64,000 nt of DNA from positions 15,774,632-15,838,631 of the forward strand of contig NW_026262668.1 in the NCBI RefSeq assembly GCF_021869535.1. Reading direction: 5' to 3'. Below the pieces are notes generated by a model. That model worked only from the letters and a program-made list of their open reading frames with translations. It made no database searches and had not been told where the DNA came from. Below are positions 46,780 to 59,700 of the stretch, in pieces; position 1 is the first letter of the stretch; each line of letters opens with the position of its first letter. Origin of the DNA: Mytilus californianus. Taxonomy: Eukaryota > Mollusca > Bivalvia > Mytilida > Mytilidae. The translations under genes and the position numbers were made by a program.

Positions 46780-48135
46780 CACTTGGCGTCCGTCGTCGTC
46801 CGTCGTCGTCTGTCGTCGTCGTAAACTATTTAAAAAATCTTCTCCTCTGAAACTACTGGGCAAATTACCTTCAAACTTTAACTAAATGTTCCTAAGGGTA
46901 TCTAGTTTTTAAATTGTATCCGAAGTTTTGATCCATCGACAAACATGGCCGCCATGGCTAAAAATAGAACATAGGGGTCAAATGCAGTTTTTGGCTTATA
47001 TCTCAAAAACTAAAGCTTTTAGAGCACAAGTGACATCGGGTAAAATTGTTCAATTGGTCAAGATCTATCAGCACTCAAATTTTCAGACGAATCGAACAAC
47101 CCATTGTTGGGTTGCTGCCACCGAATTGGTAGTTTTAACAAAATTTTGCAGTTTTTTGTTATTATTTTGAATATTATTATACATATATATAAACTGTAAG
47201 CAGCAATAATGTTCAGCAAAGTAAGATCTACAAAAAAGTTAATATGCCCAAAATTGTCAATTGACCCCTTAAGGAGTTATTGCCCTTTAAAGACAATTTT
47301 ACACAATTTGTTCATCAAGTTTGCTAACATTTAAAAATCGTCTCCTCTGAAACTACTGGGCCAATTACCTTCAAACTTTAACTAAATGTTCCTTAGGGTA
47401 TCTTGTTTATAAATTGTATCCGAAGTTTGTATCCATTGACAAACATGGCCGCCATGGCTAAAAATAGAACATAAGGGTCAAATGCAGTTTTTGGCTTATA
47501 TCTCAAAAACTAAATCTTTTAGAGCAAATGTGACATCGGGTAAAATTGTTCAATTGGTCAAGATCTATCGGCCCTGAAATTATCAGACGAATCAAACAAC
47601 CTATTGTTGGGTTGCTGCCACCGAATTGGTAGTTTTAACAAAATTTTGCAGTTTTTTGTTATTATTTTGAATATTATTATAGATATATATAAACTGTAAG
47701 CAGCAATAATGTTCAGCAAAGTAAGATCTACAAAAAAGTTAATATGCCCACAATTGTCAATTGACCCCTTAAGGAGTTATTGCCCTTTAAAGACAATTTT
47801 ACACAATTTGTTCATCAAGTTTGCTAACATTTAAAAATCTTCTCCTCTGAAACTACTTGGACAATTACCTTCAAACTTTAACTAAATGTTCCTTAGGGTA
47901 TCTTGTTTATAAATTGTATCCAAAGTTTGTATCCATCGACAAACATGGCCGCCATGGCTAAAAATAGAACATAAGGGTCAAATGCAGTGTTTGGCTTATA
48001 TCTACTTATATTAAGGAGTTATTGCCCTTTAAAGATAATTTTACACAATTTGTTACGCAAGTTTGCTAACATTTAAAAATCTTCTCCTCTGAAATACAGG
48101 TGAGCGATTCAGGCTATTGAGAGCCTAGCTCTTGT
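46780..48135 (+). repeat. 500-bp tandem repeat, two and a half units
   Basis: TCTCCTCTGAAACTAC occurs at 46841, 47341 and 47841, exactly 500 apart; a truncated last unit ends with TCTCCTCTGAAAT at 48083. Each full unit has CGACAAACATGGCCGCCATG, GGCTTATATCTCAAAAACTA and CCCCTTAAGGAGTTATTGCC. The left edge has a (CGTCGT)n stretch (46788-46822); the right edge is GGTGAGCGATTCAGGC. The third unit has an internal deletion of roughly 260 bases. Confidence 0.85.
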
Positions 48136-48473
48136 TTTTTTACTGTATATGTTGTTAATAAAGATGCATAAGTTGTTGTTTTGATTATTTATTCTATAAA
48201 ATTTGCATTAGAAAAATCATTCATACTACATGTTCATAAAACATGGCAATAAACATTCATACATCAGATCACTATTAACCAAAAGAAGTGAAATAAACTT
48301 ACTATTCTCCCCCCTTGGAAAGAGGCGTCAGGGAGGGGCGCAATTGAAGGCACCCAGGGCGTGGCTAAGGGAACCCAGGGTGCAGCGCCCTTCTAATTTG
48401 GGCTAAGGAGACCACTGTCTTCTATACATACAAGATGTAATATTCTCATATTCGAACGGCCAACTATATTAGT

Positions 48474-48616
48474 CAGAGGCGTATTTAGAGAGTTTTTCAG
48501 GGGACCCCCCCCCCTCCTTTCGTGGGAAAACTTTGGTTGATCATATACATGTAGTGAATCCCTGAAGCATGACTGGAGCGGGCCCCCTCTTATGAAAATT
48601 TCTAGATCTGCCACTG
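48474..48616. mobile_element. second copy of the CAGWGGCGGATYTAG terminal-repeat element
   Basis: Starts CAGAGGCGTATTTAG and ends CTAGATCTGCCACTG. Opposite orientation to 5601-5783 and sharing CCTTTCGTGGGAAAACTTTG. Contains a run of about ten C. Confidence 0.75.
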
Positions 48617-49091
48617 GTGGTCCATTTTGTCTAGCAATAATCCTCAAAAGTAAATAATACGTTTTTCTTATCAACTTGATTATAACCTTGCTAACTATTA
48701 CATAACTGTCAAGACACAGTATGCATGTTAAAACTACTTGCATTTTCATAAAGAGTAAACAATCGTATTCCACAAAACAAACAAAAAAGTGTTTGTATCG
48801 TTACTCTAGCAATTACAAACCATATATATATATTATCATATGTGACTATCAAGCCTCCTTCAATGATAACCCTGATTCACCAATACTACAACTAAAATCA
48901 AAAAGCAGGAGAAAAAAGACACTATATATTCTAATGCTTGGAGTGCAAGATTCCAAAAAAAAAAAAAACCTATACCAACAAACCACCGATCTCAATACAT
49001 GTATAAGCAGCTAAAATACGGCAAGTTTTTTAGAAAAGCTATTACTTGTTTATCTTTTCAATCAACATTAACATTTCCCGCGGTTTGGGCC

Positions 49092-49548
49092 TATAGGGGT
49101 AAATTCAGTAAAAAATCTCCCATTGACTGTAATGCTAATCTATGTCTTGAATTAAATTTATACCTGATTTACCTTTAGAAATTAGAAAATTTCATATATC
49201 ATTCATGAAAGTACAAATGTAGCCCTATCATTTGCAACAATAAAAACATAGGGTCATGCGGCATTTTTGGGCCTTCACATGGCCTTGTTTACAAACACTG
49301 TAGATTCGCACTTAATTCCTTCACTGACCCCCATTACTTTTCAACCCTGTAGTAAAAATATTTAGTACATTCAGCATTTATTTATTTTTTTTTTTCAACT
49401 CTAGTTTTTATCCATCTATCAAAAAATATTTATTACAAACATTATCTACCAATCAGAAGAGCACATGACTTCAGTTTTATACAGAAAGCTCTCCCCCAAA
49501 TGGGCGGTCCCTGATGACGTATATTTATTTACTGAATTTACCCCTATA
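49092..49548. mobile_element. inverted-repeat element at the start of every array unit
   Basis: TATAGGGGTAAATTCAGTAA plus A (49092-49112) is matched exactly by its reverse complement at 49528-49548 (TTTACTGAATTTACCCCTAT plus A): 21-base perfect terminal repeats around 415 bases with no coding capacity. TA lies at both outer ends, compatible with a TA target duplication (Tc1/mariner- or Harbinger-like MITE), but where TIR ends and TSD begins is ambiguous. Repeated at +1692 intervals through the array; no copy was seen elsewhere in the window. Confidence 0.8.
49449..49521 (-). promoter_or_regulatory. promoter-like motif cluster inside the array unit
   Basis: Read on the minus strand in order: TACGTCATCA (CREB/ATF-like, 49512-49521), CCGCCC (GC box, 49502-49507), TATAAAA (49475-49481) and an inverted CCAAT box (49449-49456). 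TATA lies about 20 bases past the GC box, and transcription would start near 49450. Present in every unit. Motifs this short may be chance; no gene follows. Confidence 0.25.
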
Positions 49549-50781
49549 AGGGACTTTTTAGTAGCTTTTCCCTCTTTTTTTGTAATAATCATGTAATGTA
49601 TCCAATTTTCAAGTTCCAGTTTCAATACAACATTCATAAATGCTGAACTTGTAAAGATAGAGGAAAATTTATACTACAGCCCATACTGCGGCCAATGTAT
49701 ATTTGGTATATAAAGTTGCATATTGACTGTTTGTAAAAGAATGGTGTAAAATACTATGCTTAATAAATATGAATTGTTTTCTGTGTTTGCTTTGACTAGT
49801 ATTGCAAGTACATCTAGAAACTAAAGTCTTGATGTACTCTTAGTTAAATTTTGCCTTATATGGAAGTGTTTGATTAAATACCCTGAAAAGACCACAAAAA
49901 CACTTTTCAAAGGCTTTTTTAAGCAGTTTCATACAAAAAAAACCAACAATTATGTTTCATTTTACTAAATTTGTGTTTTAATTACTTGTAAAGTTCACAA
50001 AATGTCATTGACAATCACTCTGCAGAAATTCCTGTTACCCCAACATCAGGATGGTTTCTTCGCCAAAACTAGACAGACAAAACTGAAGTAGAAAAAAGTG
50101 CCAAATATGAAAAAATATGACTGGGTATGACCAAACTTTGCATTTGGAAGATTAAAGTAACAATTTAGAATATTTAAAAGCAATTATTTAACATAGTAAT
50201 CCAATTACAAACATTTCAACACTAGTTTCATAGATGAAGGGCATGTAATCATAAAAAGTTATCTACAATTTTGTTTAAATAAAGAAACGCAATGCGTTAT
50301 GTAAAAATAAATGAATATCTTCATGCGGTCAGATTATTCAAGTGTTAAAATATTTGAAAAGTGCTTATTTACAACTTGTTCTACAACTTAACATGGTGAA
50401 ACACAGCTAAAAAAAATACACTGTCAAAGGGAGGTAATTCTGATTTTCCATATGATTTTACACATTATGAGGAGAAATATGTGCAAAATGTGTTGTAAAA
50501 TGGGGGGAATATTTATGCCTTTCATTGATATCATAACTCTCAAGTGTAATTTCTATTGTTTCGTTCAATCTGGACACAAAAACTGATGTTTACCATATAC
50601 CCCATGCTTCCTCTCACAGTACACTCAGTGCATCTTGGATAGCCGAGTTAAACATAGAAATTTGTGTAAAAAACAACTTCAAATGGTTCCAAAATGCTTC
50701 CATTGCATTAATATACACAGGAAACAAGTTTTGTGATTATTGTGTGGCCTTGGACAAGTACAGTGACAGAATGCATATTTT
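49549..50781. other. non-element part of the array unit
   Basis: About 1.2 kb of AT-rich sequence with stops in all frames. It contains a TATATAAAG word near 49710 and an AATAAA near 49760 on the plus strand, and a CAAAGGGAGGTAATTCTG word. I see no tRNA, 5S, snRNA or histone signature. Confidence 0.5.
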
Positions 50782-53700
50782 CCTATAGGGGTAAATTCAG
50801 TAAAAAATCTCCCATTGACTGTAATGCTAATCTATGTCTTGAATTAAATTTATACCTGATTTACCTTTAGAAATTAGAAAATTTCATATATCATTCATGA
50901 AAGTACAAATGTAGCCCTATCATTTGCAACAATAAAAACATAGGGTCATGCGGCATTTTTGGGCCTTCACATGGCCTTGTTTACAAACACTGTAGATTCG
51001 CACTTAATTCCTTCACTGACCCCCATTACTTTTCAACCCTGTAGTAAAAATATTTAGTACATTCAGCATTTATTTATTTTTTTTTTTCAACTCTAGTTTT
51101 TATCCATCTATCAAAAAATATTTATTACAAACATTATCTACCAATCAGAAGAGCACATGACTTCAGTTTTATACAGAAAGCTCTCCCCCAAATGGGCGGT
51201 CCCTGATGACGTATATTTATTTACTGAATTTACCCCTATAAGGGACTTTTTAGTAGCTTTTCCCTCTTTTTTTGTAATAATCATGTAATGTATCCAATTT
51301 TCAAGTTCCAGTTTCAATACAACATTCATAAATGCTGAACTTGTAAAGATAGAGGAAAATTTATACTACAGCCCATACTGCGGCCAATGTATATTTGGTA
51401 TATAAAGTTGCATATTGACTGTTTGTAAAAGAATGGTGTAAAATACTATGCTTAATAAATATGAATTGTTTTCTGTGTTTGCTTTGACTAGTATTGCAAG
51501 TACATCTAGAAACTAAAGTCTTGATGTACTCTTAGTTAAATTTTGCCTTATATGGAAGTGTTTGATTAAATACCCTGAAAAGACCACAAAAACACTTTTC
51601 AAAGGCTTTTTTAAGCAGTTTCATACAAAAAAAACCAACAATTATGTTTCATTTTACTAAATTTGTGTTTTAATTACTTGTAAAGTTCACAAAATGTCAT
51701 TGACAATCACTCTGCAGAAATTCCTGTTACCCCAACATCAGGATGGTTTCTTCGCCAAAACTAGACAGACAAAACTGAAGTAGAAAAAAGTGCCAAATAT
51801 GAAAAAATATGACTGGGTATGACCAAACTTTGCATTTGGAAGATTAAAGTAACAATTTAGAATATTTAAAAGCAATTATTTAACATAGTAATCCAATTAC
51901 AAACATTTCAACACTAGTTTCATAGATGAAGGGCATGTAATCATAAAAAGTTATCTACAATTTTGTTTAAATAAAGAAACGCAATGCGTTATGTAAAAAT
52001 AAATGAATATCTTCATGCGGTCAGATTATTCAAGTGTTAAAATATTTGAAAAGTGCTTATTTACAACTTGTTCTACAACTTAACATGGTGAAACACAGCT
52101 AAAAAAAATACACTGTCAAAGGGAGGTAATTCTGATTTTCCATATGATTTTACACATTATGAGGAGAAATATGTGCAAAATGTGTTGTAAAATGGGGGGA
52201 ATATTTATGCCTTTCATTGATATCATAACTCTCAAGTGTAATTTCTATTGTTTCGTTCAATCTGGACACAAAAACTGATGTTTACCATATACCCCATGCT
52301 TCCTCTCACAGTACACTCAGTGCATCTTGGATAGCCGAGTTAAACATAGAAATTTGTGTAAAAAACAACTTCAAATGGTTCCAAAATGCTTCCATTGCAT
52401 TAATATACACAGGAAACAAGTTTTGTGATTATTGTGTGGCCTTGGACAAGTACAGTGACAGAATGCATATTTTCCTATAGGGGTAAATTCAGTAAAAAAT
52501 CTCCCATTGACTGTAATGCTAATCTATGTCTTGAATTAAATTTATACCTGATTTACCTTTAGAAATTAGAAAATTTCATATATCATTCATGAAAGTACAA
52601 ATGTAGCCCTATCATTTGCAACAATAAAAACATAGGGTCATGCGGCATTTTTGGGCCTTCACATGGCCTTGTTTACAAACACTGTAGATTCGCACTTAAT
52701 TCCTTCACTGACCCCCATTACTTTTCAACCCTGTAGTAAAAATATTTAGTACATTCAGCATTTATTTATTTTTTTTTTTCAACTCTAGTTTTTATCCATC
52801 TATCAAAAAATATTTATTACAAACATTATCTACCAATCAGAAGAGCACATGACTTCAGTTTTATACAGAAAGCTCTCCCCCAAATGGGCGGTCCCTGATG
52901 ACGTATATTTATTTACTGAATTTACCCCTATAAGGGACTTTTTAGTAGCTTTTCCCTCTTTTTTTGTAATAATCATGTAATGTATCCAATTTTCAAGTTC
53001 CAGTTTCAATACAACATTCATAAATGCTGAACTTGTAAAGATAGAGGAAAATTTATACTACAGCCCATACTGCGGCCAATGTATATTTGGTATATAAAGT
53101 TGCATATTGACTGTTTGTAAAAGAATGGTGTAAAATACTATGCTTAATAAATATGAATTGTTTTCTGTGTTTGCTTTGACTAGTATTGCAAGTACATCTA
53201 GAAACTAAAGTCTTGATGTACTCTTAGTTAAATTTTGCCTTATATGGAAGTGTTTGATTAAATACCCTGAAAAGACCACAAAAACACTTTTCAAAGGCTT
53301 TTTTAAGCAGTTTCATACAAAAAAAACCAACAATTATGTTTCATTTTACTAAATTTGTGTTTTAATTACTTGTAAAGTTCACAAAATGTCATTGACAATC
53401 ACTCTGCAGAAATTCCTGTTACCCCAACATCAGGATGGTTTCTTCGCCAAAACTAGACAGACAAAACTGAAGTAGAAAAAAGTGCCAAATATGAAAAAAT
53501 ATGACTGGGTATGACCAAACTTTGCATTTGGAAGATTAAAGTAACAATTTAGAATATTTAAAAGCAATTATTTAACATAGTAATCCAATTACAAACATTT
53601 CAACACTAGTTTCATAGATGAAGGGCATGTAATCATAAAAAGTTATCTACAATTTTGTTTAAATAAAGAAACGCAATGCGTTATGTAAAAATAAATGAAT

Positions 53701-56700
53701 ATCTTCATGCGGTCAGATTATTCAAGTGTTAAAATATTTGAAAAGTGCTTATTTACAACTTGTTCTACAACTTAACATGGTGAAACACAGCTAAAAAAAA
53801 TACACTGTCAAAGGGAGGTAATTCTGATTTTCCATATGATTTTACACATTATGAGGAGAAATATGTGCAAAATGTGTTGTAAAATGGGGGGAATATTTAT
53901 GCCTTTCATTGATATCATAACTCTCAAGTGTAATTTCTATTGTTTCGTTCAATCTGGACACAAAAACTGATGTTTACCATATACCCCATGCTTCCTCTCA
54001 CAGTACACTCAGTGCATCTTGGATAGCCGAGTTAAACATAGAAATTTGTGTAAAAAACAACTTCAAATGGTTCCAAAATGCTTCCATTGCATTAATATAC
54101 ACAGGAAACAAGTTTTGTGATTATTGTGTGGCCTTGGACAAGTACAGTGACAGAATGCATATTTTCCTATAGGGGTAAATTCAGTAAAAAATCTCCCATT
54201 GACTGTAATGCTAATCTATGTCTTGAATTAAATTTATACCTGATTTACCTTTAGAAATTAGAAAATTTCATATATCATTCATGAAAGTACAAATGTAGCC
54301 CTATCATTTGCAACAATAAAAACATAGGGTCATGCGGCATTTTTGGGCCTTCACATGGCCTTGTTTACAAACACTGTAGATTCGCACTTAATTCCTTCAC
54401 TGACCCCCATTACTTTTCAACCCTGTAGTAAAAATATTTAGTACATTCAGCATTTATTTATTTTTTTTTTTCAACTCTAGTTTTTATCCATCTATCAAAA
54501 AATATTTATTACAAACATTATCTACCAATCAGAAGAGCACATGACTTCAGTTTTATACAGAAAGCTCTCCCCCAAATGGGCGGTCCCTGATGACGTATAT
54601 TTATTTACTGAATTTACCCCTATAAGGGACTTTTTAGTAGCTTTTCCCTCTTTTTTTGTAATAATCATGTAATGTATCCAATTTTCAAGTTCCAGTTTCA
54701 ATACAACATTCATAAATGCTGAACTTGTAAAGATAGAGGAAAATTTATACTACAGCCCATACTGCGGCCAATGTATATTTGGTATATAAAGTTGCATATT
54801 GACTGTTTGTAAAAGAATGGTGTAAAATACTATGCTTAATAAATATGAATTGTTTTCTGTGTTTGCTTTGACTAGTATTGCAAGTACATCTAGAAACTAA
54901 AGTCTTGATGTACTCTTAGTTAAATTTTGCCTTATATGGAAGTGTTTGATTAAATACCCTGAAAAGACCACAAAAACACTTTTCAAAGGCTTTTTTAAGC
55001 AGTTTCATACAAAAAAAACCAACAATTATGTTTCATTTTACTAAATTTGTGTTTTAATTACTTGTAAAGTTCACAAAATGTCATTGACAATCACTCTGCA
55101 GAAATTCCTGTTACCCCAACATCAGGATGGTTTCTTCGCCAAAACTAGACAGACAAAACTGAAGTAGAAAAAAGTGCCAAATATGAAAAAATATGACTGG
55201 GTATGACCAAACTTTGCATTTGGAAGATTAAAGTAACAATTTAGAATATTTAAAAGCAATTATTTAACATAGTAATCCAATTACAAACATTTCAACACTA
55301 GTTTCATAGATGAAGGGCATGTAATCATAAAAAGTTATCTACAATTTTGTTTAAATAAAGAAACGCAATGCGTTATGTAAAAATAAATGAATATCTTCAT
55401 GCGGTCAGATTATTCAAGTGTTAAAATATTTGAAAAGTGCTTATTTACAACTTGTTCTACAACTTAACATGGTGAAACACAGCTAAAAAAAATACACTGT
55501 CAAAGGGAGGTAATTCTGATTTTCCATATGATTTTACACATTATGAGGAGAAATATGTGCAAAATGTGTTGTAAAATGGGGGGAATATTTATGCCTTTCA
55601 TTGATATCATAACTCTCAAGTGTAATTTCTATTGTTTCGTTCAATCTGGACACAAAAACTGATGTTTACCATATACCCCATGCTTCCTCTCACAGTACAC
55701 TCAGTGCATCTTGGATAGCCGAGTTAAACATAGAAATTTGTGTAAAAAACAACTTCAAATGGTTCCAAAATGCTTCCATTGCATTAATATACACAGGAAA
55801 CAAGTTTTGTGATTATTGTGTGGCCTTGGACAAGTACAGTGACAGAATGCATATTTTCCTATAGGGGTAAATTCAGTAAAAAATCTCCCATTGACTGTAA
55901 TGCTAATCTATGTCTTGAATTAAATTTATACCTGATTTACCTTTAGAAATTAGAAAATTTCATATATCATTCATGAAAGTACAAATGTAGCCCTATCATT
56001 TGCAACAATAAAAACATAGGGTCATGCGGCATTTTTGGGCCTTCACATGGCCTTGTTTACAAACACTGTAGATTCGCACTTAATTCCTTCACTGACCCCC
56101 ATTACTTTTCAACCCTGTAGTAAAAATATTTAGTACATTCAGCATTTATTTATTTTTTTTTTTCAACTCTAGTTTTTATCCATCTATCAAAAAATATTTA
56201 TTACAAACATTATCTACCAATCAGAAGAGCACATGACTTCAGTTTTATACAGAAAGCTCTCCCCCAAATGGGCGGTCCCTGATGACGTATATTTATTTAC
56301 TGAATTTACCCCTATAAGGGACTTTTTAGTAGCTTTTCCCTCTTTTTTTGTAATAATCATGTAATGTATCCAATTTTCAAGTTCCAGTTTCAATACAACA
56401 TTCATAAATGCTGAACTTGTAAAGATAGAGGAAAATTTATACTACAGCCCATACTGCGGCCAATGTATATTTGGTATATAAAGTTGCATATTGACTGTTT
56501 GTAAAAGAATGGTGTAAAATACTATGCTTAATAAATATGAATTGTTTTCTGTGTTTGCTTTGACTAGTATTGCAAGTACATCTAGAAACTAAAGTCTTGA
56601 TGTACTCTTAGTTAAATTTTGCCTTATATGGAAGTGTTTGATTAAATACCCTGAAAAGACCACAAAAACACTTTTCAAAGGCTTTTTTAAGCAGTTTCAT

Positions 56701-59700
56701 ACAAAAAAAACCAACAATTATGTTTCATTTTACTAAATTTGTGTTTTAATTACTTGTAAAGTTCACAAAATGTCATTGACAATCACTCTGCAGAAATTCC
56801 TGTTACCCCAACATCAGGATGGTTTCTTCGCCAAAACTAGACAGACAAAACTGAAGTAGAAAAAAGTGCCAAATATGAAAAAATATGACTGGGTATGACC
56901 AAACTTTGCATTTGGAAGATTAAAGTAACAATTTAGAATATTTAAAAGCAATTATTTAACATAGTAATCCAATTACAAACATTTCAACACTAGTTTCATA
57001 GATGAAGGGCATGTAATCATAAAAAGTTATCTACAATTTTGTTTAAATAAAGAAACGCAATGCGTTATGTAAAAATAAATGAATATCTTCATGCGGTCAG
57101 ATTATTCAAGTGTTAAAATATTTGAAAAGTGCTTATTTACAACTTGTTCTACAACTTAACATGGTGAAACACAGCTAAAAAAAATACACTGTCAAAGGGA
57201 GGTAATTCTGATTTTCCATATGATTTTACACATTATGAGGAGAAATATGTGCAAAATGTGTTGTAAAATGGGGGGAATATTTATGCCTTTCATTGATATC
57301 ATAACTCTCAAGTGTAATTTCTATTGTTTCGTTCAATCTGGACACAAAAACTGATGTTTACCATATACCCCATGCTTCCTCTCACAGTACACTCAGTGCA
57401 TCTTGGATAGCCGAGTTAAACATAGAAATTTGTGTAAAAAACAACTTCAAATGGTTCCAAAATGCTTCCATTGCATTAATATACACAGGAAACAAGTTTT
57501 GTGATTATTGTGTGGCCTTGGACAAGTACAGTGACAGAATGCATATTTTCCTATAGGGGTAAATTCAGTAAAAAATCTCCCATTGACTGTAATGCTAATC
57601 TATGTCTTGAATTAAATTTATACCTGATTTACCTTTAGAAATTAGAAAATTTCATATATCATTCATGAAAGTACAAATGTAGCCCTATCATTTGCAACAA
57701 TAAAAACATAGGGTCATGCGGCATTTTTGGGCCTTCACATGGCCTTGTTTACAAACACTGTAGATTCGCACTTAATTCCTTCACTGACCCCCATTACTTT
57801 TCAACCCTGTAGTAAAAATATTTAGTACATTCAGCATTTATTTATTTTTTTTTTTCAACTCTAGTTTTTATCCATCTATCAAAAAATATTTATTACAAAC
57901 ATTATCTACCAATCAGAAGAGCACATGACTTCAGTTTTATACAGAAAGCTCTCCCCCAAATGGGCGGTCCCTGATGACGTATATTTATTTACTGAATTTA
58001 CCCCTATAAGGGACTTTTTAGTAGCTTTTCCCTCTTTTTTTGTAATAATCATGTAATGTATCCAATTTTCAAGTTCCAGTTTCAATACAACATTCATAAA
58101 TGCTGAACTTGTAAAGATAGAGGAAAATTTATACTACAGCCCATACTGCGGCCAATGTATATTTGGTATATAAAGTTGCATATTGACTGTTTGTAAAAGA
58201 ATGGTGTAAAATACTATGCTTAATAAATATGAATTGTTTTCTGTGTTTGCTTTGACTAGTATTGCAAGTACATCTAGAAACTAAAGTCTTGATGTACTCT
58301 TAGTTAAATTTTGCCTTATATGGAAGTGTTTGATTAAATACCCTGAAAAGACCACAAAAACACTTTTCAAAGGCTTTTTTAAGCAGTTTCATACAAAAAA
58401 AACCAACAATTATGTTTCATTTTACTAAATTTGTGTTTTAATTACTTGTAAAGTTCACAAAATGTCATTGACAATCACTCTGCAGAAATTCCTGTTACCC
58501 CAACATCAGGATGGTTTCTTCGCCAAAACTAGACAGACAAAACTGAAGTAGAAAAAAGTGCCAAATATGAAAAAATATGACTGGGTATGACCAAACTTTG
58601 CATTTGGAAGATTAAAGTAACAATTTAGAATATTTAAAAGCAATTATTTAACATAGTAATCCAATTACAAACATTTCAACACTAGTTTCATAGATGAAGG
58701 GCATGTAATCATAAAAAGTTATCTACAATTTTGTTTAAATAAAGAAACGCAATGCGTTATGTAAAAATAAATGAATATCTTCATGCGGTCAGATTATTCA
58801 AGTGTTAAAATATTTGAAAAGTGCTTATTTACAACTTGTTCTACAACTTAACATGGTGAAACACAGCTAAAAAAAATACACTGTCAAAGGGAGGTAATTC
58901 TGATTTTCCATATGATTTTACACATTATGAGGAGAAATATGTGCAAAATGTGTTGTAAAATGGGGGGAATATTTATGCCTTTCATTGATATCATAACTCT
59001 CAAGTGTAATTTCTATTGTTTCGTTCAATCTGGACACAAAAACTGATGTTTACCATATACCCCATGCTTCCTCTCACAGTACACTCAGTGCATCTTGGAT
59101 AGCCGAGTTAAACATAGAAATTTGTGTAAAAAACAACTTCAAATGGTTCCAAAATGCTTCCATTGCATTAATATACACAGGAAACAAGTTTTGTGATTAT
59201 TGTGTGGCCTTGGACAAGTACAGTGACAGAATGCATATTTTCCTATAGGGGTAAATTCAGTAAAAAATCTCCCATTGACTGTAATGCTAATCTATGTCTT
59301 GAATTAAATTTATACCTGATTTACCTTTAGAAATTAGAAAATTTCATATATCATTCATGAAAGTACAAATGTAGCCCTATCATTTGCAACAATAAAAACA
59401 TAGGGTCATGCGGCATTTTTGGGCCTTCACATGGCCTTGTTTACAAACACTGTAGATTCGCACTTAATTCCTTCACTGACCCCCATTACTTTTCAACCCT
59501 GTAGTAAAAATATTTAGTACATTCAGCATTTATTTATTTTTTTTTTTCAACTCTAGTTTTTATCCATCTATCAAAAAATATTTATTACAAACATTATCTA
59601 CCAATCAGAAGAGCACATGACTTCAGTTTTATACAGAAAGCTCTCCCCCAAATGGGCGGTCCCTGATGACGTATATTTATTTACTGAATTTACCCCTATA

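Noticed and set aside
49446..49637. 63-codon minus-strand open frame repeated nine times at 1692-base intervals
   Set aside because: It straddles the right terminal repeat of the embedded element, has no recognisable domain, and is repeated only because the whole unit is repeated. No independent evidence of coding.
49092..50781. Array unit as a tandem RNA gene cluster (5S, snRNA, histone, tRNA)
   Set aside because: No A/B box pair, no 5S or snRNA core words, no histone stem-loop or coding; only isolated TATA and AATAAA words.
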